A DNA stretch of 64,000 bases from Phanerodontia chrysosporium (lineage: Eukaryota; Basidiomycota; Agaricomycetes; Polyporales; Phanerochaetaceae): assembly GCA_001910725.1 (NCBI GenBank), contig MJGA01000009.1, positions 1-64,000 of the forward strand, in the 5' to 3' direction. Every line of letters begins with the position of its first letter. The stretch's first letter is position 1. A model generated the notes under the pieces. That model searched no databases and was not told where the DNA came from. It saw nothing but the letters and a program-made list of their open reading frames with translations. This document shows, in pieces, positions 21,641-33,300 of this stretch. Made by a program: the position numbers and the translations under genes.

Positions 21641-23468
21641 TCTACCGTCCGATTCTGATGCCGCGCGAGTAGAGCTGACCATGAGGTGCTTTCACAGGCC
21701 GGTGGCGCCTGATTGAGGATGAGCTTGACTGCGTGCGAGAAGCGGGTACCCTCGCGAGCTCGCGGTACAATGCGGAAGCCGTCTCAGAACGTGTGTGTCG
21801 CATGGGTGTGCTTTGGGCGCACTGTTTAACCACACCACCTTGGAGTCTATCATAGATATGCCGTAAGGCGACATTCACACCACAAGACCATGAGGGACTC
21901 ACCCTGATACTTGGGTCAGTGGCGTCTCTGCGGGCGATATTCGCAGGGTTGGGGGCCATTTGTGACCGGCACGAAGAATAGAATCGACACATGCTGACCT
22001 CGCGACACTGAACATGTATCAAGCCCGACCCCCAGAATGTGGCGGATACTTACAGCAACATGTTCACCTTGGCATTTGTAGAGAGGCAGTCGCGTCCCAT
22101 GCTCGTATTCCAAATTCTCCAGCAAGACGGTTTGATCTGCTTATCGGCTAGCGGAAGCCCCTCCGCACTGCATGTGCTGTGGAAGCGTTACGACATCGGC
22201 TGCAATGACGGACCGATGGTTTACCTAGATTGAAAAGAATGGGGATTAGTGTCGCTACCAGCTTCACAGGCTACAGCTCCGCTTACCGCGGGTTGTGCAT
22301 CTCGATATGCCGGCCATCTCGCGTTCAGAGAAAGAGAAAGAGGCTCAAAGAGCCTATGTCGTACCACAAATTCCTAGTTGGAGCGCAGATACGGCACTTG
22401 ATCACGAATCTTGTTAGTCTCTTCGTGTGCGAGATCTCTGTCATGAAGCTCCAACGACTCACCGCACTAGGTGTTTGGTTTTCCGGGGTTCAGCAGAGCC
22501 AATTCTATACCAGAGTTAACGAAGGATTCAGAGTGCATGGGGATCCGAGTTGCTGAGGCGTCGGCGGCGAGTTGAAAACGACAAAGACGGCAGCCGCAAG
22601 CGCCCCTCGTCGGCCTGATGGCATCAATTGACGCGCCTTGCCCCAACTCAATTTTGTGCTTTGGCCAACATCGACACACATCGACAGCAGTCCCTTGACA
22701 GGGAATGCCTCACTTGGTCTTACTGCTACGATCTGGGATATCCCAGTCCATCAGACCCCTTGTTCACCCAGTAATCACGGCAGACTCGGACACACCCACG
22801 CACGGCATCCGGCTACCGCGGTGTTTTCTGCCAAAACCTCCGCGGCACCGCACACCCTGGCCGCCATGCGCACGGGCGACGCGGCCCTCTCGCAGGCCGC
22901 TTCCCCGCATGCTGTCACGCGCGGGGATGCGCTCAGCGGTGACGTCTGCGCCGTCGCGCGCTGCCCACGGTCCGGGGACAGAGACGCAGAGCGTCGCTCA
23001 GGCACCGGCACGCGCCCTGGGTCGAGGAACGCGCCCGGTCCGAGGTGCTTTCTCTGTGTTGCCGGGAGCGATGTGTGCTGGTGCGTAGGGTACTCGAATG
23101 GAGACTCGTGTCCCGCGGGTACGCGCAGACTCAGCGCCGGCTCTACAGCGCCATATGATGTGCGTTTGCTACTGTGTAACGGCGAAAGCGGCAGCCCGTC
23201 TAGGCTGGGTCGAGACGGGCAGTGCGCAACCTTCAAGGTCGTGGTGATAGCAGCGCAGGAGGGCAGACAAAATGTCTCCATGTGGGTACTCGGTCTCACC
23301 CGCTGTCGTGCGTGCCAAGGCTCAGCGTTACTGGTAGGCCGCGAATCCTATCAGGCAATCCTGGCCGCCAGTAAAACCCGCAAACAAGCCAGTGTACTAG
23401 TATGATGTAGGCTAAGTCCACAACCCTGCTTTGATGACGATCCAGCTGCTGAGCACATCCCAGCCAAC
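21641..23468. other. intergenic, one exon-like remnant
   Basis: A minus-strand stretch at about 22127-22047 is exon-like: it follows an AAGCAG acceptor, encodes LLENLEYEHGTRLPLYKCQG and ends at a GTAAGT donor. I cannot extend it and do not recognise it. The plus-strand ORF 22638-23405 lacks domain character. Confidence 0.3.
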
Positions 23469-25135
23469 TCAGATCGTACACGCGCATAGTGGGTTCTCGT
23501 GATCGTCGTCCTCACCCTCCCCATCATCGACAAGGGCACCTGCATTTCGTTTCCATGTAAACGGGAGGCACCTCGGCAAATGCAAATTGAGCTCCCGGAG
23601 CAGTGGCAGCGCCTCTAGTATCGCAGGTACGAGGGTCCTCCAACGTGCAGGAATGCCCTGTTTGGGCGGCTTATGAACCACCATGTGGCCCGGGTGGCGA
23701 ATGTCGTCCAACGTGTTTACGGACACCGTCAGCCGGCGTATCCGCGACTTGAACACCATTGGGAGGGTTTCGCGCTGCAGGCCGACCCGTGAGTCAGCAA
23801 ACGGCAACCACCGACGCAAACTGGGACAAAGACGCACCAGGAGCGCGAGGACCTGCGCGGGGCGCTCGCCGTCGAACGGCCGCATGAGCCAGAACGTCGC
23901 CTCGAGCGTGCGCAGCGACGGGAAGCTGAGGACGCGCTCGAGGTGCGCCGCGCGGCACGCGGGGTCGACGTCGAGCACGAGATGCGCGAGCCACGTGTCG
24001 TGCAGGACGGCGAGCGTGTACCCGGGCTTGTCGACGGTGCCGCGCGCGGTCTCAAGCGTCGCGGCGCGGCAGCGCAGGCCGAGGGTCCAGAGCGTGACGG
24101 GCGCGCCGTGGAGCCTGTCGAGGCGCGCCCAGCGCCGGCGCGCGCAGTGCTGCGCGTCGCGGTTGTGCGCGCGCACCTCGCGCAGCGCGTCCCCGGCGCA
24201 CGGGCCGTGCGCGACCATGTGCCGGTGCTCGAGGCTGGGGTTCGAGACGTGCACGCGGCGCGCGCCCGGGAAGGCGGCGATCAGCGCGCGGAGGAGGAAC
24301 AGCTGCGCGGAGCACCAGGTGAGGTCCTCCACGTGCGGGAAGACGGGGTCCTCGGCGAGGATGGCGGGTCCGCCGTCTGGGTAGACGTATTCGAGCGCCA
24401 GCGCGCGGAGTGTGTGTGCAGCGTGTTCTAGGGTGCGCAGCGGGTTGAACACGACCGGTGCGGCGACCATGATCTCCGTCGTGATGCGCAGGCGCTCCAG
24501 CTCCGGGCCAAGCTGCTGTGCGAGGGCCATCAGCGCGGGCGAGTGCGCGCCGAGGTTGAGGATCTCGAGCCTGCGGAGGTGCGCCAGCGAGAGGATCCAC
24601 TCGGCGAGGTAGTCGTCGACGTCGCCTCCGTGCATGTCAACCGCGAGGTCGCGGACGGCCGTGAAGGTGCGCGGGAGCCCGCGGAAGAGCGTGACGATGC
24701 GGTCGTCGAGGGCGGCGCTCGGGCACGCGAGGCGGCGCACCCACGCGCAGCGGGCGGGGTTGCGGAGGAGGTGGCGGCGGTACAGCCCGAAGCGCAGCTG
24801 GTACCGCCCGCGGACACGGACGAGCTGCACGTCGCGCAGGAGGATGGGGATGCCGTGGTCGTACAGCGCGCGGCACGTCGACATCGTGCGGTACAGGTCG
24901 GGCAGCGCGAGGTGCGCCATCGCCGCGGCGATGGCGTCGGAGTGCAGCGCGGCGCGGGGCTTCGGCGGGGCGGCCTGCGCGAGCACCGCGGTTTCCGTGA
25001 GCGTGCATGAGGAGTAGAGCCATGGCGGGACGTCACCTTTTTCAAGCTCAAGAACGACCCGCTCACTCTCCGGAGCACCCGCCGCGCCCCGGACGCCTCG
25101 GGGTCCGTGTTGTCCGGATCCTGCCCGACTGACAT
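23469..25135 (-). CDS. F-box-like / LRR protein, paralogue A (534 aa)
   Basis: Exon 1 25135..25037 (33 codons, MSVGQDPDNTDPEASG...SLKK) and exon 2 24974..23469 (501 codons plus stop), joined by a phase-0 intron (GTGACG...GCGCAG). The N-terminal block of exon 2 (HSDAIAAAMAHLALPDLYRT, then CRALYDHGIPILLR) is an F-box-like motif of the basidiomycete type. Leu-rich repeats without strict periodicity follow. Proteins of this build usually recruit substrates to SCF ubiquitin ligases through Skp1; that role is inferred. It shares an internal block (RWARLDRLHG, TLWTLGLRC) with the paralogues at 28507 and 38669 but is clearly diverged from them. The tail ends in an acidic DDGEGEDDDHE segment. An ATG-less exon 2 start is excluded because the open frame begins only with GTG there, while exon 1 supplies an ATG. 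Confidence 0.8.
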
Positions 25136-25738
25136 GCTGCCTTTACGCGCGTCCGCGGACGTATACGCGCCACAGAGTGGGAGGGTGTAAGGGAGCACGG
25201 TCGGGTGTGGTGCGTACGCAGTCCAAAGTTCGAAATGCAGAGCTCTCGTCGTATGTTTGGGACGCTTTGGACGGCGACGGCGTTGATGCGCCCATATACC
25301 GGAGAGCGCCCGGTGACGCTCTACTGCCAGATTAGCCTCGCAGACGAACCGCGACGATGGCATGGGCATCGGTAGTCGTCGAGGTGAAGCTTGAGAAGCA
25401 ATGTATCTGTCCGCGCCCAGAAAACCCAGCACATACATTTGTGATGCTCTATCACAGACGCAGTGCTTTACTGCACTGCAGCTGGCGTGACAACGGTTTT
25501 ATTCTTCCCTACTGTGACTGACCATGGACTAGGTCTGTCCTCTTGTCCTCAGACTGGCTACGACCATGCCCTAAATGTGCAGGCTCTGTAGAGAATATGC
25601 ATGCCGTGGTGAGAGCCTCTTGGGACTGCCGTGTTCAACAGTCAGTTGCCATGCTGGCATCTATGCCATCGCGCAGGATGCTGATGGTTGAGCTGACATC
25701 GTCGTGAACATCCAGCATGATGTAGGTGGTCGGCTAGG
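25136..25738. other. intergenic between divergently transcribed genes
   Basis: No gene seen; expected to hold the promoter of the F-box gene and the upstream part of the small secreted peptide gene. Confidence 0.5.
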
Positions 25739-25746
25739 TATATATA
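25739..25746 (+). promoter_or_regulatory. TATA box of the small secreted peptide gene
   Basis: TATATATA, 139 bp before the proposed ATG. A 54-nt intron with good signals (GTGAGT donor at 25818, GCTAAT branch, GTGCAG acceptor ending 25871) lies between them, so the 5' leader appears to be spliced. Confidence 0.5.
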
Positions 25747-25877
25747 CGATGGCAAGCACAACGATGGCAATCCAGCTGCCTGGAGTAGCCACCTATAGCT
25801 CGTTCTTTGGATACAATGTGAGTGTACATCTGGGAGAATGTTGGCTATGTGCTAATGTGTCGGAAGTGCAGCACACA

Positions 25878-26075
25878 ATGCATCTCTCGACGATCATTCT
25901 TTCCCCTGTTGTTCTGCTCTTCCTCGGACCCTCTCTATATTCTACCCTTGCACGCGCTGCACCCGTGCAATCCAACGCCGCGGTGCCACTGAATCGCATT
26001 GTGGCAAGGGGCGGTCCATTTCCCAGCCCAGGGTATCCATTGTTGTATTTTCCCCCATATCCGGCATACACCTGA
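25878..26075 (+). CDS. small secreted peptide candidate (65 aa)
   Basis: Single coding exon preceded by a TATA box and a 54-nt intron in the 5' leader. Residues 1-27 form a signal peptide: MHLSTII, a hydrophobic core LSPVVLLFLGPSL, and a likely cleavage around LARA/AP. The mature peptide, about 38 residues, is rich in Pro, Tyr and Gly and ends PPYPAYT. It has no cysteine and no CaaX box, so it is neither a disulfide-rich effector nor a lipopeptide pheromone. No family recognised. If translation began at the in-frame ATG 25749 the signal would be internal, but that ATG lies only a few bases past the TATA box and is probably untranscribed. Confidence 0.5.
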   Translation: MHLSTIILSPVVLLFLGPSLYSTLARAAPVQSNAAVPLNRIVARGGPFPSPGYPLLYFPPYPAYT

Positions 26076-26602
26076 CACGCTGACACTGTGATGACCTCTA
26101 GAAGCCCTGAACCTTTCGCGTCCGCCCCTTACGGCGGCGATCCTGACGGGGACTCAAACAGTTTGTTGCTCAGCACATTGTGGCCGCAGGCCTCCCGGCG
26201 AAGCCATTCTGTTGATTTACATGGCTGATACCTGTTAGAATAGAGACAACGGATGCCGAGATAGATGCTGCCCTGCTGCATGTAATGGTACTGTCATGGT
26301 CTGCGGAGGCAACGCATCCGATGGGCGCATTCTCGACGTCGCATTCGCATTGAGTTTGCCCGACAACAAAGTGATCGCTGAGCACGCTGTGAGCGTGGGA
26401 GGGACATCACCAGAGTCCTGGGAGAGACACGGCCGCCGATGGAGAGAAACACACACCAGCTGTGACTCAACCCGCGCCTGCCGCGACAGCAGCAGGCGGA
26501 GCCCATCAAAGAGAAGCAGCGAAGCGCCCGGTCTTCTCGGGGTCTAGACCGCGTGAGCCTCGCATGGCCTGGAGAAATCTCTCCATTGGCAGAAGCGGGC
26601 AC
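26076..26602. other. intergenic, 3' flanks
   Basis: Downstream regions of two convergent genes; no coding sequence or repeat recognised. Confidence 0.5.
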
Positions 26603-27805
26603 TCAGAAGATCGTGCAATCGTCCTTCTCCCGCCTGACCCGCGCCATCTCCTCCTCGTGCCGCCGCCGAGCCTCCGCGGCTTCCCGCGCCTGCCGCGCCT
26701 GCTCCTCGCGCACCTGCCGCACGCGCGCCTCCTCCTGCCGCCGCGCCTCCGCCTCGCGCTCGAGCGCACGCTGGGCCTCGCGCAGCCGCTCCGCCTCGCG
26801 CCTCCTCGCCTCCTCGCGTTCCACGCGCGCCCGCTCCTGCTCCACACGCGCCTGCTCCTCCTGCGCCTCGCGTGCGCGCTGTGCCTCCGCGAGCTCGCGC
26901 TGGCGCTGCTCCTCCTGCGCGCGCTCCGCCGCCGCCGCCGCCGCGCGCTGCTGGCGGAGCTCCTCTTCGTGCCGGGCCTCGGCCGCGCGGAGCTCCTGCG
27001 TCTTGAGCTCCGCGCTCGCCGCCGTCGCCTCCAGCGCCTTGTGCTCCTCGACGAGCTCGCGCTGGATCTGCAGCGCGAGCGGCGCCTTTTCGAGGAGCGT
27101 CGCCAGAATCGCCTGCGCGGATGCGATGGTGTTGTCGTGGCGCATGAGCCGTGCGCCGCTTTCGAGCACTGGCCGGAACAGCAGCGGGTCCGTCGCGAGC
27201 TCGTGTTCGCGCGCCGCGCCCTTCTCCGGGGTGACTTCCGCCCACATGTTCGTGGCGACGACGACGTTCTGCAGCGTCCTGTCGCCGCAGAGCGAGCGGA
27301 ACATGCCAAAGTTGCGCCGCGAGACGCCGCCGAGCCGGACGTCGCTGATGCGGTGCACGTAGACGACGCCGCTGAGCTTCTGGTTGTTGCGGTATCTATG
27401 CACAAGCATGAGGCCTGCTGTCGGTGTCGGACTATGCTCACTTACGTGTCTGCGAGGAAGGACGCGATGAGCTTTAGGATCTCGGTGTCCGTCTTGAGCG
27501 TGTCGTCGAACCCGGGCGTGTCGATGAGCGTGACCGTGCGGCCGGCGAGCGCGAACGGCTGCGCGGTCTGCACCGCGGGCGTGCACGAGCGCAGGCCCGC
27601 GCCGACGGCGAGCTGCGACCCGCTGGCGAGGTTCACGAACTGCACAGGGGCCCTGGTCAGCGATGGCCGCACGGGGACGCACAGAGGCGACGCACCGTCG
27701 ATTTCCCAGACCCGGTCGCGCCCATCACGCTGCAGGGGACATCGTCAGCACCGGGACAGGACATGCACAGTCGCGCGGGGCGCACGCTATGAGGACGTCG
27801 GGCAT
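26603..27805 (-). CDS. AIG1-like P-loop GTPase with coiled-coil tail (346 aa, intact)
   Basis: Exons 27805..27786, 27729..27696, 27639..27446 and 27395..26603. The protein starts MPDVLIAVMGATGSGKST, placing the G1/P-loop at residues 10-17. G3 follows in VTLIDTPGFDDT, then the family signature GVVYVHRISDVRLGG and, at the G4 position, TNMW instead of NKxD. The last 150 residues are a continuous Glu/Arg/Ala coiled coil ending DDCTIF. It should bind and hydrolyse GTP and may self-associate through the coiled coil; the cellular role of these fungal AIG1/septin-like proteins is not established. No lesion is visible. The paralogue at 18435 shares its first three exon lengths to the base, which confirms the splicing. 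The coiled-coil DNA gives a misleading long ORF on the opposite strand. Confidence 0.85.
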
Positions 27806-28506
27806 GGCTTGCAGTGTGTGTGTCTGTGGTCGTCGGGGTGCGGCTTCAGGTGGGCGTCGCACGCGCAACACGCATATAACGCGTGCCCAGCATTCCGCAC
27901 GCCGAAGAGCGGCGTGCTGCGGAGCACGCCGGCTCCAGCGCAGCCAGCGTTCGTGCGCGGGGCAGGCGGCATGCTCCAGTCAGGATACCGCCGTGCCGCC
28001 GCTGTAAACGGATGAACCGGGTCTTGTTGCGGTGCCCTGGTTGGCGATGGCGCGGCGGCGGCGGCAGCGTCGGCGAATGCCGGAGGCGAGGCTGATCCCA
28101 TCATCTGATGCGCTCCGCCCGCCCTCTGCGTCCCTGCCGTGCGCACGCTCGCGCGTCACGCGTCAGGGTCAGGCGCATGCCTGGAGAAACGCCTGGGCGC
28201 TTCTGAACGTGGGATCCGGGTAGCATCCGCACAGATGCCAGGGAATAAACACGTCCACGGCCACGTTTTGGCTCTTGTGAGCTGTGTCGTCCGCTTGCCT
28301 CAGGGAGATTCTTTGCTTGTCGCCCAGCAAATCCTGATAATTGCTCTGTAGGACCCAATGCCACCATGGATGTGGTGCCTTTCCATGCTCCCATACGGCG
28401 GATGAGCACCCTCAGACGTTTGAAGCAGGTGTGGTCTTTTAGAACCACTGGCGAACCGCTGAGTAATGCTCTGTTGCCCCTGTAGATCCTGCTTGGCAGA
28501 CCACGA
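27806..28506. other. intergenic between divergent genes
   Basis: Promoter regions of the GTPase (minus) and the F-box copy (plus). No further gene seen. Confidence 0.5.
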
Positions 28507-29966
28507 ATGAAACTCAACTACGACGTGCTCGAAAGAGTCATGGAGTTCATGGGCCCTTGGGACATACTGCAGATGATGCAAACATGCCGGTACCTCCGCC
28601 AGGTCGGGATACCAATACTACTGCGCTTTATACACATCGCCGGCCACCCGCATACGCTGGAACCCGAAATGTGCTTCGATCTCTACCGGTGGCACCTCTT
28701 CAGGGACATGTCGCGGTTCTCCTACGTCACGTATCTCATCGTGCCGTACGGGATGGTCGACGACAAACCTCAGGTTACGTTCTACACATATCCATGGCGC
28801 TACCGCTTCACGAACTTCCTGCAGTACTTTACCCGCCTGCAGTACCTCGACCTCCGGATGGGCTGCGAGGACATCAACGCGGCCGTCTACAGCTGGATCC
28901 TCTCGCTCACGGACCTCCGCGGGCTCAAGTTCCGCGAGATCGGGAGCTACGCCGTGCGCATCCTCGACGTGCTCGCGCACCTCAGCCCGCAGCTGGAGCT
29001 CCTGCACCTCGACCAGCCGCGCGCGCAGAACACGCGCGTGCTCGACCCGCTCCCGGCGCTGCAGGCGCAGCCGTGCGCGGACACACTCACGGGCCTGCTC
29101 GTCGAGTCGCACGACACGCGCGCGGGGCCGCGCGTCCCCGCGGACGGCGCGCCCTTCCGCAGCGTGCACACCCTCGTCTGGCGCAGCGCCGCGCCCGCGC
29201 CGGCCGCGCGGCTCGTGCGCGCGTTCCCCGCCCTGCGCCGCCTCACGATCGCGCTCGCAGCGCCGCAGGATGTGCGCGCGGTGCGCCGCGCGAACGCGGC
29301 GGCGGCGCCGCAGCGCTGGGCGGGCCTCGAGCGCGTCGCGGGCGACCTGCGCACGCTCTGGGGCCTCGCGCTGCGCTGCGCCGTCGGCGCGGTCGAGACC
29401 GCGCTCGGCGCCGAGTGCGGGGGCGCGACGGTGGGGCATCTCGTCGGCCTCATGCACGACGTCGCCCCGCGGGAGCTCGCGGTAACGCTCTGCGCGGACC
29501 ACGTCCGCGGGCTCGGGCGCGTGCTGGTGTTCGCGACGCTGCGCAGGCTCGATCTCACTGTGCGGACACAGTCCCCGCGCGATGTCCTGGAGGAGATCGT
29601 GCGTGTCCTGCTGCTGTGGATGTGTGGCGTGCATGCTCAATCGTTGCGTGCAGCGAGTGCTCTTCGAGAGCATCGAGGTCTCGCCGCTGCGGCACCTCAG
29701 AATTGGCGTCACGCCGGAGAGCAATGCGTTGCCGTCCCGCTGTACGTTGGGTGGTCGCTCCTCCGAACTTGGTTCTGATCCATGTCGTCGCAGCGCTCCT
29801 TCGGACCGCGCACTCTGCGCGTGGACACCGAGTCATTCAGTTTATGCGAACGAAGATGCCCAATGTCGAGGAGATTACCATCGACCTCTCGTCCCAGTTC
29901 AAGGCCATCACGTGGAGACGGAGAGAAAGCGATACGCAGACACCTGCTAATCATACCTCTGTGTGA
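28507..29966 (+). pseudogene. F-box/LRR protein, paralogue B (one-base frameshift)
   Basis: Starts MKLNYDVLERVMEFMGPWD and aligns along its whole length with the intact paralogue at 38669-40187. Exon 1 is 28507..29741 and exon 2 29794..29966 (173 nt, the same length as in the paralogue), with a GTACGT...CGCAG intron. An extra G at about 29648 shifts the frame: before it the frame reads LEEIVRVLLLWMCGVHAQSL, and after it the next frame resumes with LFESIEVSPLRHLRIG. Exon 2 ends IEEITIDL-like then TPANHTSV. Without that base the protein would be 468 residues. It is either a young pseudogene or a sequencing error; everything else is intact. As an F-box/LRR protein it would be predicted to act as a substrate receptor of an SCF ligase. 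Confidence 0.75.
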
Positions 29967-30352
29967 TATTTGTATTCATTCATTAGTTCCGCCTGTATAC
30001 TGCCTACGACGTCGAGAGTTACCCAGATGTTACGTTCACATGATCTTGAGCTCAATAGAGGATGATAGATATCATCTTCCCCGTCTCAACTCATACTTTG
30101 CTCTCCTTGCACTCGAATACCTGAGGTCACGCTTCAATTTAGAACTTGCATTTGGAGAGGCAAATCCGGGGTGTTTGGCTGTTCCTGATATGGCCGTGGT
30201 GGTCGAGATCTCCCGTGCCTGGGTCTGTCTGTCAAATTACATGTTCTTGTCCCAAATCCTGACACTCAAACCTCAATTCATCCAGCCGTTGATTGGTTTG
30301 AGCAAAATGATCTATTCCGGTGCCATCATGCATACAGCAAACCTAGCTCGCG
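29967..30352. other. intergenic between convergent genes
   Basis: No gene or repeat recognised. Confidence 0.5.
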
Positions 30353-33300
30353 TTACACTCCAAGTGCTGCGTTCGAAACCCAGTGACCACCCGCAGAGCA
30401 TCTGTAACCTCCTGACTGCCTAATCCACCGATATCCAGCTGGGCAAATACCCATTTCGCGGAGCTTCTGCTGCGCTGCCTGTTCCTTCCGCTTCTCCTCC
30501 AGCTCCTTCTGCCTGCGGGCCTCGAGCTCCCGGGCCTTCTGCTCGCGTTCGGCAGCAGCTGCAAGGGCCTTGAGCCTCTGCTCCTCGAGCTTGCGTTTGA
30601 TCTCGGCGTCCGCGGCGGCTTTGCGTGCGCGGCGCGCGAGATCCGCCTCGAGTGCCTTCTGCGCCTCTTCGGCGCGGCGTGCGTCCTCGACGGCCCTCTC
30701 GAGCTCGCGCAGCTCCTCCTCGCGACGCCGCGCTGCCTCGGCTGCGGCACGCTTGTCGGCTTCTAGCTGCTGCCAGACGGCGTCCGACACGCCGGGGTCG
30801 CGGCCAGTCTGCGCGGCCTCCAGCTGCGTCTTGGGCTCGGGCTCGGGCTCGGGCTCCGCCGCAGAGGTGGCCTGGGCTGTGGCTATCTTCGGTGCGTCAG
30901 CCTTGGGCGGGTCGAGGTGCTGGACGGGGAGGGTGTACTTGGGCTGGGCGGACGAGGGCAGGTTTGTCGCCCGCGCCTTGCGTTCTTTGAGCATGGTGGC
31001 GATGCAGGCGACGGCGTCCGGTCCCGAGAGCGGGAGCCGCGCACCCTTCTCGATGCTCGCGACGCGTTTGAAGGCTATACGGACCATCTGCTTCGCGAGG
31101 GTCTTCATATCGCGCGCGTTTCCCCACGAGTCCAACGCGGACAGCTCAGTGATGAGGTTTATCATCTGCTTGTATTCGTTTGAAAACTTGACCTCGAGTG
31201 CTGCGCAATCGATATCGTTCTTCATGAGGTCCTTCTTCAGGATCTCAAGGCAGTGCTCGGGCGACATGTTGTCGAAGTACACCTCCTCTGGGAAGCGGCT
31301 CGCTAGCCCTGGGTTGACCGCGAGCAGGGCGTTCATCTCCTTGTCGTACCCTGCGATGATGACGATCAGCTTGCCGATGAAGGCCTCCTGCGTGAGAATC
31401 CCGACGAGCTCATCCATGGCCTCCTTCGCGAACGGACCCTCACTGAGACGATAGGCCTCATCGATGAACAGGACTTTGCCGAGAGCGCGCTGGAAAACCT
31501 CTTGAGTTTTTGGTCCAGTCTGCCCGACATATTGTCCAACGAGGTCGGACGCTGAGCACTCGATGACTTCGACGGATGAGAGGAAGCCCATGTCGTAGTA
31601 GACCTGGCCCATCTTGCGCGCGGTCGTAGTCTTGCCAGTCCCTGCTCATTATCTGAATTACACTCCAGTCCCACGTTTCGCAAGACTCACCGGGGGGTCC
31701 CTTGAAGACAAAGTTGGTGGGTATGAGATGGCGAGCCTCGCGTGGATCCTGCCCACGCTGCTTTGTGACGCGGGCAATGTTCTGGTACTCCTGTAGCTTC
31801 TCCACGATCTTGTCGCATCCCACCACGTCTTCGAACAGCTTCGCCAGGTTCGTGTCGGAGTTTTCCGCGCGGTCGTACTTGGGGTCGAAATCAATGGGTT
31901 CGAAAACGACGTCAAGGCGACGCTGAGCAGATGGTAGCTTAGCCTGTCGCGCTTGATAATTATTCTTAGCCTTCCCGAGCATGTTCTCGACTTCTCCGCC
32001 GTTGCCAAAGTTAGGTCTGTTGCGAGATCGGCTCAGAACGTCGATCGCCACGGTCTTTGCCTCCGGCGTGGCATCCAAGTCTTGGTCCCTGAGTTTGAGG
32101 TTCAGGATATCCAGGAGTTCAGAATCCGTGAAGTCTTCAAAGCGGAACGCATCTTCAATAGCGAATCGCCGTGAGAGACCTGGATTGACATTCTATCGAA
32201 GATACAGTAGTCAGCACACCGGGATTCGGAAACAGGTATTGTCTTGCCTGAAACATTTCTCGCATCTGGGGCTCGTAACCACACATGAGTACGCATCGGT
32301 CTTCTCCAGGAACACTTTGAACTTCCGCGACAATCGCGTCGATGACAGCCGTGTTGTACAGGTCGTTCTGCTTCCCACCAGCTGCGCCACCACCGCCATA
32401 GAGCGAGTACGCCTACGCTATGCGTCAGAAACGGAAGAGATCTTCTGGAGATTACTCACCTCGTCGATGACTAAGACCTTTCCCACCGTGGCCGCAAGGA
32501 TAGCCTTGGTATTCTTCTCCGACTCCCCGAGGACACTCCCCTTGAAATCAGCAGGATTCTTGAGAACAACTGCCAGTTTGATCAGAAAACCTGTCATGTT
32601 ACGAATGAGATGCCTGGAGTTACCTTCCCCGTTGCTCAAGAGCCCGAGATCGGCTAGGATCTGACCATACAACTTGGCGACTGTCGTTTTTCCTGTCCCT
32701 GGGTTGCCGAGGAACACACGGTTGAGCGACATCTGAATCGGCTGCTTCTCCTTGAGCTCGCGCTTGTAATTCTCGGCAATGAGGTCGAAGAGAGTCTGGA
32801 TGGAACGTTTGACCTCGGAGAGCCCGGTAAGCCCGTGTAACTTCTTCCACGCAGCGCTCTTGAGAACGGCCTTCGATGGATCTGGACCGATGATGTCTTG
32901 CTTCTTCAACAGAAAGTCGTCTGGGATGGTACCCATCTTGCGCTCCTCTGCCAGACGCGTTGCCTGCCGCTCCGAGATACCAGTGAACATGTTGTGCAGC
33001 GCCCTAGCATTGCCGAATCCTTCTTTGCCCCTTCCCCTGCCCAGACGCCGCACCGCCACGCGCATGTAGAGGCCATACATGCCGCCTTCTGCCTTCATCC
33101 GCCCTTTGTACTTCTTCTTGATGAGCTTGTCGAGCATGAGAAGTAGTTCGTCGTCCTTGTAGTCGCTGAACTGAAGCGAATAAGGTACGCGGCTCGTCAG
33201 GCCGGGGTTATGCTCGAAGAACTTCTCCATCTGCTTGTTGTAGCCCGCGAGAATGAAGACGATCTTGCCAACGTTGTTTTCCATCTCGGCAAGGAGGAAG

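Noticed and set aside
22638..23405. 255-codon plus-strand ORF
   Set aside because: No domain, no splice context and low-complexity stretches; not distinguishable from chance.
26462..28015. 517-codon plus-strand Leu/Arg-rich ORF
   Set aside because: Antisense of the Glu/Arg/Ala coiled coil of the GTPase gene.
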